A DNA stretch of 64,000 nucleotides from CAYVWB01 sp964455395 (GTDB taxonomy: Bacteria; Desulfobacterota; Desulfovibrionia; Desulfovibrionales; Desulfovibrionaceae): contig CAYVWB010000017.1 of the NCBI GenBank assembly GCA_964455395.1, positions 7,473 through 71,472 of the forward strand, given 5' to 3'. Below, piece by piece: positions 34,973 through 41,826 of the stretch. The first letter of the stretch is position 1, and every line of letters starts with the position of its first letter. Both the position numbers and the translations under genes were made by a program. Under the pieces are notes generated by a model. That model did no database searches. It saw only the letters and a program-made list of their open reading frames with translations, and was not told the DNA's origin.

Positions 34973-37204
34973 TCATTTGCTCTCGTGGCTGAAGACCGAG
35001 TCCCAACCTTCCTGCGGCGGGTTGGCGCGCAGATAGCGACATCGTTCGGCATAGACCGTGTACAGCCGGCGGCCCGTGCTTTCCTGCAGACGCGTGAACC
35101 GGGTCAAGGCGCGTTCGAATGCGTGTTGCTTGTACATCTCCAGGGCTTCCTTGTGGTCGTTGACCTCTTCGTCGCTCTCGTCCAGTCGGGGCGCGAAGAT
35201 GGTCACGGACTGTGCTTTGCCTTTCACGCGGACGGTGTCCACCTCGAAGGACGCCACATGGCCGTGCGCGCACGCGGCCACATGTTCGCTCATCAATATG
35301 GTGACGCCGTAGAACTTGGTGAGTCCCTCCAGTCGTGACGTGAGGTTCACCCCGTCACCTATGATGGTGTAATTGAAGAGGTTGTTGCTACCCATGTTGC
35401 CTACGCGCACGGTGTCGCAGTGGACGCCAGCGCCGATCCGTAAAGTAACGCCGTACTCGCGTTGGAGGCTGGGGTTAAGCGTTTTCAGTGCGTGCGCCAT
35501 GGCCACGGCGGCTTCCACTGCGCGGCATTGGTGGTCCGACACGTCCAGGGGGGCGTTCCAGAACGCCATGATGGCGTCGCCGATGAACTTGTCCACCGTG
35601 CCCATGCGCTGGGTGATGATTTCCGTCATGGGGGTGAAGTAGGCGTGCAGCAAGGCGCTCAGCTGTTGCGGGGTGAGGGTTTCGCTCAGAGAGGTGAAGC
35701 CACGCAGATCAGTGAAAAGTATGGATATCTGCTTCTCTTCGCCTGTCAGGGAGAGCCGTTCCGGCGCCTCCGCCAGTTGTTCCACCACCGCTGGCGCCAC
35801 GTAGCTGGAAAAGGCCGTCTTGAAGAAACGCTTTTGGGTTTCCTCCCGCCAGAAGCGCATCATGGTCAGGCCGAGGAAGACCAGCCCAAGGACCAGCATG
35901 GGGAACAGCGGGGAGACGTGCCAGCCTTGCTCCATGCACCAGACTGCGCCGCGCCACATGGCGTAGCCGCTGCCCAGGGCCAGCGCCAGGGCGAACCGAG
36001 CGCGCGTCACGGCAAGAAGTACGGTAAAAACGAACCCCACTGCCGCCGTGGCGAGAAGCTCCCCGCCCCACGCCCAGGACGGCCTTGCGATGAAGTCCCG
36101 CTGCAACAGCATGTCGATGATGGTCGCATGGGTCTCCACCCCGGGGTAGACAGGGTCCAGCGGGGTCGAACGCAGGTCCATCAGTCCGCTGGCGGAGCTC
36201 CCCACCAGCGCTATTTTCCCTTCAAGGCCGCCGTCTGCGTAGCGCTGCGCCAGCACGTCCCCTGCACTCACGTATCGGAAGGTGCGGCGTGGTCCGCGAA
36301 ACTTCAGAAGGAGGTTGCCCGAAGCGTCCAGAGGGATGCGCAACCCTTTGAATTCCATTGCGAATACGCCGTTTTCGTCCATGTGAATCAAGGCTGTGGG
36401 CAACGCCTCGCCGTGCGCGCGCGCCAGGGTCGCCAGCGCCAGCGAGGGATAGAGCTCCCCGCCGTGGCGCATGAAGAGCGGCGTGCGTCGCAAGATGCCG
36501 TCCCAGTCCATGCTGGTGGTGAAGAAGCCCGCAGCGGTGGCTGCTTCCCGCAGGCGTTTGTGGTTCAAGGTCGCTGCGCTCGCGTTGGCGATGCGCGCCA
36601 GGCTGTGGCGCTGGTCCACGTCCGGCAGGAAGAGAAACGCGTGCGGGAGCGTGTGCGTCGGGCGCTGTACGTTTTTATCGGACTGCTTGTCGAGGGCGCG
36701 GTCCGCCGTGAAGAAGTGTCGCCCCAGCACGTAGGGGCCTGCCTGGAGGACATTGGCGAGCACGGCGTCGTTGTCCATCAATTGAGGCGGCAGCCCTTGA
36801 ATGCGCGCTTCCACCCGCAGATCCCGCTTGAGCTCCCGAAGCAGGACATCCGGGCTGGTGCGGTCCGGTTCCGCAAAGACGACGTCCAGCCCCACGGCGC
36901 GAACGCCCGACTCCTTGAGTCGCGCAAGCAGCAGCGCCACGCGATAGCGCGGCCAGGGCCACTGCCCATACTCCTGCAAGGTCGCTTCATCCAGGTCCAC
37001 CACGATGGGGACGCCGGAGGTCGCGTTATGATGGGTTCGCTGCAGAAGGATGTCGTAGAGTTTGTACTCCATGTAGACCATGAGGTTCGGTCGGATCACG
37101 AAGAGCGCGCAGACCGCCAATGTGAGCGACGCGCCCACGAGCCCCACGAGCGCCGCCGTCCGCAGCTTGCGGAAGGTGCGGAGAATGAGACGGATCATGC
37201 GCAT
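34973..37204 (-). CDS. CHASE2-domain adenylate/guanylate cyclase
   Basis: A membrane-bound class III nucleotide cyclase. One helix (TAALVGLVGASLTLAVCALF) is followed by a periplasmic CHASE2 sensor (VPIVVDLDEATLQEYGQWPW … VRAVGLDVVFAEPD), three helices near residues 380–450, then the cyclase domain from about 480. ILFTDLRGFT carries the first metal Asp, DKFIGDAIMAFW the second, and NYTIIGDGVNLTSRLEGL the ribose/transition-state residues. All key positions are present, so it should be active. A C-terminal helical tail (ALEMYKQHAFERALTRFTRL) resembles a TPR-like unit. 743 residues. It may supply the nucleotide for the cNMP-like domain of the ZIP-like protein, but this is speculation. Confidence 0.9.
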   Translation of the reverse strand: MRMIRLILRTFRKLRTAALVGLVGASLTLAVCALFVIRPNLMVYMEYKLYDILLQRTHHNATSGVPIVVDLDEATLQEYGQWPWPRYRVALLLARLKESGVRAVGLDVVFAEPDRTSPDVLLRELKRDLRVEARIQGLPPQLMDNDAVLANVLQAGPYVLGRHFFTADRALDKQSDKNVQRPTHTLPHAFLFLPDVDQRHSLARIANASAATLNHKRLREAATAAGFFTTSMDWDGILRRTPLFMRHGGELYPSLALATLARAHGEALPTALIHMDENGVFAMEFKGLRIPLDASGNLLLKFRGPRRTFRYVSAGDVLAQRYADGGLEGKIALVGSSASGLMDLRSTPLDPVYPGVETHATIIDMLLQRDFIARPSWAWGGELLATAAVGFVFTVLLAVTRARFALALALGSGYAMWRGAVWCMEQGWHVSPLFPMLVLGLVFLGLTMMRFWREETQKRFFKTAFSSYVAPAVVEQLAEAPERLSLTGEEKQISILFTDLRGFTSLSETLTPQQLSALLHAYFTPMTEIITQRMGTVDKFIGDAIMAFWNAPLDVSDHQCRAVEAAVAMAHALKTLNPSLQREYGVTLRIGAGVHCDTVRVGNMGSNNLFNYTIIGDGVNLTSRLEGLTKFYGVTILMSEHVAACAHGHVASFEVDTVRVKGKAQSVTIFAPRLDESDEEVNDHKEALEMYKQHAFERALTRFTRLQESTGRRLYTVYAERCRYLRANPPQEGWDSVFSHESK

Positions 37205-37336
37205 GGAAGTACGGTAAAACTGTACGAGTGCGCTGGCGCGTTGTCGCCCGCCGTGGGGGCGCCAAGGTTGCTTTTCTCGCCAGGGTCTGCAATCTGAAAG
37301 ATGTTCGTTTCGAAATTCATCTCAGGAGCCCGTCTC

Positions 37337-37957
37337 ATGGCTACACCTCTGGATTGCACCGGTCTGCCCTGCCCCCAACCCGTGCTGCGTTGCAAGCGCC
37401 GTCTGGAAGACGATTCGCCTGCGCATCTCGAAATCGTCGTGGACAACGACGCCGCCGCGCAGAACGTCACCCGCTTCCTGCAGAGTCAAGGGTTTGGCGT
37501 CACCCAGACGCTGGAGGCCGGCATCTACACCCTCTCCGCCGCCCGCGACGCGGAGACGTATTCCCCGGTCGATGCGGACGGCTGCGAGCTCATGAACGCG
37601 GACGCACTGGCCGCAGCCGGCGTACGCTGCGTGGTTTTCCTCACGGCGGAGACCATCGGCCGCGGCGACGACGTCCTTGGCGGCAAGCTCATGCAGAATT
37701 TTCTTGCCACGTTGCCGGAGCTGGGTAAAGCGCTCTGGCGCGTGGTCTGCGTCAACGGCGCGGTCCGCCTCGCCGTCGAGGAGCACCCCGCCTTTGCGCA
37801 TCTCAAGGCGTTGGAAGACGCCGGCGCCGAGGTGCTCGTCTGCGGCACGTGCCTGGAGCACTTCGGCTTGGCTGAACGCCGCGCCGTGGGGCAGACCACC
37901 AACATGCTGGATGTGGTGACGAGCCTTCAGCTTGCGGGCAAGCTCATCACGCCTTAG
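37337..37957 (+). CDS. yedF: selenium metabolism protein YedF-like (TusA domain + DsrE-like domain)
   Basis: 206 residues. The N-terminal TusA/SirA-like domain carries CTGLPCPQPVLRCK, with the catalytic C-P-x-P. The C-terminal half is DsrE-like (VVFLTAETIGRGDDVLGGKLM and VLVCGTCLEHFGLAERRAVG). The architecture matches the YedF family linked to selenium handling in anaerobes. CAGGAG lies 8 bases before ATG 37337. No selenium genes (selA, selB, selD) are seen in the window, so the role rests on family knowledge. Confidence 0.88.
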   Translation: MATPLDCTGLPCPQPVLRCKRRLEDDSPAHLEIVVDNDAAAQNVTRFLQSQGFGVTQTLEAGIYTLSAARDAETYSPVDADGCELMNADALAAAGVRCVVFLTAETIGRGDDVLGGKLMQNFLATLPELGKALWRVVCVNGAVRLAVEEHPAFAHLKALEDAGAEVLVCGTCLEHFGLAERRAVGQTTNMLDVVTSLQLAGKLITP

Positions 37958-38023
37958 ACTCATGGACGGCTTGACTCGTGGACGCCCTGCTCCGGACGAC
38001 GGATCCGGCCGTATTCCATTCCC

Positions 38024-38971
38024 ATGAAGAAACGACACGCTGACCGCTCGGCGGCGCCGCGATCGACGGCATCCCGCAAACCGGCCAGGCGTCGTCCGCC
38101 CAGGCGACAGCCGGAAGGGCAAGCGCAGTCTGCACGACAGGAACAGGCTGCGGCGTCGCCCTCCCCCGAGCCTTCGCCCCCCAGGGACCGGGACGCCACG
38201 CGTCCGAGCACCATTCCTTCGAACACCATGCGACTGAACAAGGCGCTGGCTGCAGCCGGCGTCGCGTCCCGGCGCGGTGCGGACGAGTTGATCGCAGCAG
38301 GACGCGTCACCGTGGACGGGCTTCCCGCCGTTCCCGGCCAACCCGTGGGACCATCGCAGCACATCTCCGTGGACGGCGCGGCCATTGTCTCTCCTTTCGA
38401 GGAGGCCGCCAAGGCGCGCCTCCACGTGCTCTGTCACAAGCCTCGGGGCGTGGTCAGCACCGTCCGCGACCCTCAGGGACGCCGCACCGTGCTGGATCTT
38501 CTTCCACCGTCCATGCGCGTGGAGCGGCTCTATCCCGTGGGTCGTCTCGACGCCGACTCGGAAGGGCTTGTTCTGCTCACCAATGATGGCGAGCTCACCC
38601 ACCGGCTGCTGCACCCCAGCCATGGGCACGCGAAGATTTACCATGTCCGCGTGCACGGCGCGGTGACCGAGGCCATGCTGGCGCTCATGCGCCGCGGGAT
38701 GACCCTCGCCGAAGGGGACCATCTTGCGCCGGTGGCGGTCTCCGTTCGCGCCGTCGAGGCGACCGAAACCGAACTGGAAATGGTGCTGCGCCAGGGAGTG
38801 AACCGACAGATTCGGCGTATGTGCCGCGACGTGGGGTTGAGCGTCTCCCGACTGGTGCGGGTTGGGATGGCGGACTTGACGTTGGCAGACCTGCCGCCGG
38901 GAGCTTGCCGGCCGCTGACGTTCGAGGAGAGCCGGGCGCTGCGACGTCTGGCGGCGCTTCCCGATGCATGA
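38024..38971 (+). CDS. 16S/23S rRNA pseudouridine synthase, RsuA/RluB family
   Basis: A 60-residue basic Pro/Arg/Gln-rich extension is followed by an S4 RNA-binding domain (MRLNKALAAAGVASRRGADELI) and the synthase domain. The catalytic Asp lies in YPVGRLDADSEGLVLLTNDG, and QGVNRQIRRMCRDVGL is the family signature. 315 residues. RluB (U2605 of 23S) is the likeliest match, but RluE/F and RsuA share these motifs. Start ATG 38024 keeps the extension; ATG 38228 would start directly at the S4 domain. Neither has a clear ribosome binding site. Confidence 0.88.
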   Translation: MKKRHADRSAAPRSTASRKPARRRPPRRQPEGQAQSARQEQAAASPSPEPSPPRDRDATRPSTIPSNTMRLNKALAAAGVASRRGADELIAAGRVTVDGLPAVPGQPVGPSQHISVDGAAIVSPFEEAAKARLHVLCHKPRGVVSTVRDPQGRRTVLDLLPPSMRVERLYPVGRLDADSEGLVLLTNDGELTHRLLHPSHGHAKIYHVRVHGAVTEAMLALMRRGMTLAEGDHLAPVAVSVRAVEATETELEMVLRQGVNRQIRRMCRDVGLSVSRLVRVGMADLTLADLPPGACRPLTFEESRALRRLAALPDA

Positions 38972-39058
38972 CGCCCTGCGCCGACTGGACTCCGTTGCGA
39001 CAAGCGCTCGAGGAGTCGATAACGCAGCGTACAGTTCAAGTGATACACGAGGTTTGAT

Positions 39059-39523
39059 TTGACCCGGACGCCTTGTTTCCAGCCCCGCATTCACATCGTC
39101 ACCCTTGGCGTGGCGGATCTCGCCAAGTCCCGGGCTTTTTACGAGGCTCTGGGATGCGAACCCAGCGCCGCCAGCAACGAGCACATCGTCTTCTACCCGT
39201 TGGGCGGCATGGCCTTGGCGCTCTACCCGGTGGACGCCTTGGCCGAAGACATCTGGCCGAACGCCACGGAGAGGGAACGCGCTCACGCCGAGGCCGCGCC
39301 CTTCCGCGGAGTGACGCTGGCGCAGAACGTGCGTCGGAAGGAAGACGTGGCGCTCGTTCTTGCACAGGCCGAAGCGGCTGGCGGCGAGGTGGTGAAGCCC
39401 GCGCAGGATGTCTTCTGGGGCGGGCGGTCCGGCTATGTCGCCGACCCGGATGGCCACCTCTGGGAGATCGCCTGGAACCCCTTCCTGCCCTTGGACGACG
39501 ACTTCGCCATCCACCTGCCCTAG
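39059..39523 (+). CDS. VOC-family (glyoxalase/dioxygenase-fold) protein
   Basis: 154 residues with the paired βαβββ VOC fold: HIVTLGVADLAKSRAFYEAL at the start and SGYVADPDGHLWEIAWNPF near the end, including the metal-ligand Glu. It may be a metal-dependent lyase, dioxygenase or antibiotic-binding protein; no substrate can be assigned. It begins at TTG 39059 with GAGG 6 bases upstream. Family B repeats begin 70 bp after its stop. Confidence 0.85.
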   Translation: MTRTPCFQPRIHIVTLGVADLAKSRAFYEALGCEPSAASNEHIVFYPLGGMALALYPVDALAEDIWPNATERERAHAEAAPFRGVTLAQNVRRKEDVALVLAQAEAAGGEVVKPAQDVFWGGRSGYVADPDGHLWEIAWNPFLPLDDDFAIHLP

Positions 39524-39594
39524 CTGCCGTTCGATCATACCCAAACATGGCGTGCGTGGCTGTTTAACGTCGTGGTCTGCTGCGGCGTCACATC

Positions 39595-39781
39595 GTCTGC
39601 GCGCGTCAGGGGATGTGGATATCGTGTGGAATTCGGGGGGAGACGCCCTTCTCCCGCTCGAGGCGCAATCTGCGCCGAGGCCGATACGGAGGCGTCATGC
39701 GAGCCCGTTCACATAACGTCGACGTTAAACGTTTAACGCCGACGTTAGTATTTCGGAATATATGATGATCCATGGCGGCAT
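39595..39781. repeat. 187-bp direct repeat, family B copy 1, with a 34-bp near-perfect palindrome
   Basis: First of two copies, offset 332 bp, differing at four positions. The palindrome at 39714–39747 has a perfect central block CGTTAAACGTTTAACG and arms TAACGTC / GACGTTA, with one mismatched pair. The copy ends in GATCCATGGCGGCAT. It lies between two convergent genes. Confidence 0.92.
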
Positions 39782-39926
39782 ACACGATTGCAGGCCTGAG
39801 CGTGGAGACGGAATGCAGTGACCAGGCGACCCTGCACTGCCCTGACAGCGGCGTCCCATCTGATGGTGTCTGGCGGCTCGGTAGATCGTGTCATAACAAG
39901 CACAGCTCAATTCGTCGTTTAGGTAA

Positions 39927-40113
39927 GTCTGCGCGCGTCAGGGGATGTGGATATCGTGTGGAATTCGGGGGGAGACGCCCTTCTCCCGCTCGAGGCGCAA
40001 TCTGCGGCGAGGCCGATACGGAGGCGTCATGCGAGCCCGTTTACATAACGTCGACGTTAAACGTTTAACGCCGACGTTAGTATTTTGGAATATATGACGA
40101 TCCATGGCGGCAT
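39927..40113. repeat. 187-bp direct repeat, family B copy 2, with a 34-bp near-perfect palindrome
   Basis: Second copy, palindrome at 40046–40079. The 145 bp between copies (39,782–39,926) is unique sequence with no gene. The stretch 40,114–40,255 to the LolA-like stop also holds nothing recognisable. Confidence 0.92.
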
Positions 40114-40255
40114 GCAGAGGATGTGGGCGCTTCCGTGGTGAGCAACCGCAAGGCGGTCCCCCGTTGCAAGCGGGACGTGGAGGCCCCACAGGAGCCGCCT
40201 CGTGCGGCCTGGGTCAGTCCAACGCCGCGGTCTCAGGCTGGCCGGCCCCGTCGGC

Positions 40256-41071
40256 TCAATCCTGCGGGTTGAGGAATTCCCGCTCGGTAAGCGGAGTGAG
40301 CGCCTGCACCTCCGGCCCCGGCAAGAACCGCGATTCGGGCAAGTCCGCGTCCAAATCGTACGGCCCCATGGTCAGCGCCATCACAGGCGTTCCCCCGGCG
40401 GCCAAAGCTTGAACTTCCCGGACGCGCCCCGAGGATTCCTCCAAAACGAGCTCCAGGCGGGAGACGTCGCCCACCTGCTGAACAGGATGGAGCGTCAACC
40501 GTACGCGCCCATCCGCCTCACGGCGGCCGCCGCTCAGGCTGAGATATTTTGCGTAGAGCCGTAACTCCCGGAAGACTTCGTAGGCTGTCTTCGGTAGTCG
40601 GGCGGTGTCCGGGCTGTATTCGAACGCCTTGCCCTCCTCGGGAAAGACGTCCCATTGCCCCGATTCATGCAACAGGTAGACAGTGACAGCCTCGTCGCGC
40701 ACTTCCAAGCGCATTCGCGCAGGCTTCACCAGCTCCAGACGGCCGGTGACCGGCGTCGGCTTGCTGGCCGCGCGGAATTCATAGTCCACTGCCATTGTGG
40801 CGATCGCCTCGTGCGTAGCAAGAAACCGTGCATGAACCGCGGCTGCTTCCTCCTGCGTCAGCGGCTCCGAGGGCGTGTGCTGCAGTGGAGCCGCCGCGTG
40901 CCCCGAAGGTCTTGTCTGCGTGGATTCGGCGGCGAGGGCTGCCCAAGGGCCAGCTCCGTTGGAAGGCCATGCCGTGAGCCATGTCCATCCCAGAACACAC
41001 GCGAGGGTCAGCGCAAGCGTTACGCGGCGCACGTGGCTCCATCGGCGACGGCGGGACGCCGAAGCGACCAT
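40256..41071 (-). CDS. LolA-like outer-membrane lipoprotein carrier homologue
   Basis: 271 residues. A signal peptide (VTLALTLACVLGWTWLTAWP) and a Pro/Thr-rich linker precede a LolA/LppC-type half-barrel (MAVDYEFRAASKPTPVTGRL … MRLEVRDEAVTVYLLHESGQ). A periplasmic lipoprotein-binding role is likely, paralogous to the upstream lolA. Its ATG 41071 overlaps the upstream stop by one base (TGATG), with GAGGG just before, so translation is coupled. The ATG was preferred to the adjacent TTG. Confidence 0.75.
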   Translation of the reverse strand: MVASASRRRRWSHVRRVTLALTLACVLGWTWLTAWPSNGAGPWAALAAESTQTRPSGHAAAPLQHTPSEPLTQEEAAAVHARFLATHEAIATMAVDYEFRAASKPTPVTGRLELVKPARMRLEVRDEAVTVYLLHESGQWDVFPEEGKAFEYSPDTARLPKTAYEVFRELRLYAKYLSLSGGRREADGRVRLTLHPVQQVGDVSRLELVLEESSGRVREVQALAAGGTPVMALTMGPYDLDADLPESRFLPGPEVQALTPLTEREFLNPQD

Positions 41072-41823
41072 CAATCCCTCAGCTCCTGAGACTGGACGGC
41101 CTCGCCGGGGTCAGGCGGGGCAAGCAGCTCGCTGCCGATGGTGTTGTCGAAAATCTCCACGTCGGCAGGCGGGTCGAACGTGAAATGCGCCTCCGGCAGG
41201 GTCGGATTCACTGCGATGGACTTGAAGACCAGGCGGTTCTCGTTGCCGTAGAAATCCACAAGAGTGATGCGCCGGAAGAGGCCGTCGCCGGGGTCCACCC
41301 AGATGTACGCCTGCACCAGGGAGGGTTCCGGCTCCTTGGGGGTCAGGTCCAGCTTCACCATGCCGGGAGTTTCCGGGTCCGAGAGGCGGGTGATGAAGAA
41401 GTCCTCCTCCAGCTCGGCCTGCCCGGCGAGAAAGCGCAGCATGGTCTTGGAGCCCAGCAGGTCCTCCACGGGATACTTGTAGGCCACACCCTCGTCCGGG
41501 TAATAATCCCAGACGACGTCTTCATTGGCGATGAGCAGCTCCGGCTCGGGATCGCGCGTCTCCCAGCGGAAGAAGGCCGGTTTCTCGAAAGAGAGCACGC
41601 CGGCGCGTTCGTCGCGTTCCTTGCTCACGCTGTTGATGAGCACTTGGTCGAACTCGGCGCGGAAGCCTTCCAACGCTTCATAACGAGACTGGATGCGGTC
41701 CAGCAGTTCGCGCGGAGCCTCGCCCACGAAGGGTTCCTGCGCGGCGGCGCGGGGGGCTCCCGCCGTGAGCTGCCACAAGGCGAACGCTGCAATACAGAGG
41801 AGTGCGAGAAGCAGTCTGCGCAT
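41071..41823 (-). CDS. lolA: outer-membrane lipoprotein carrier protein LolA
   Basis: The periplasmic chaperone that carries lipoproteins from the LolCDE complex to the outer membrane. A signal peptide (LLLALLCIAAFALWQL … APRAAAQ) is followed by the LolA fold: LEGFRAEFDQVLI, KPAFFRWETRDPEPELLIAN, VWDYYPD, and AYIWVDPGDGLFRRITLVDFYGNE. 250 residues. It starts 3 bases after the ftsK stop and ends overlapping the LolA-like gene. ftsK–lolA linkage is common in proteobacteria. Confidence 0.92.
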   Translation of the reverse strand: MRRLLLALLCIAAFALWQLTAGAPRAAAQEPFVGEAPRELLDRIQSRYEALEGFRAEFDQVLINSVSKERDERAGVLSFEKPAFFRWETRDPEPELLIANEDVVWDYYPDEGVAYKYPVEDLLGSKTMLRFLAGQAELEEDFFITRLSDPETPGMVKLDLTPKEPEPSLVQAYIWVDPGDGLFRRITLVDFYGNENRLVFKSIAVNPTLPEAHFTFDPPADVEIFDNTIGSELLAPPDPGEAVQSQELRD

Positions 41824-41826
41824 GGG

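Noticed and set aside
39714..40079. Integron attC sites (GTTAAAC and GTTTAAC resemble core sites)
   Set aside because: The two core-like sites lie within one 34-bp palindrome with no proper spacing, there is no integron integrase, and there are no cassette ORFs between copies.
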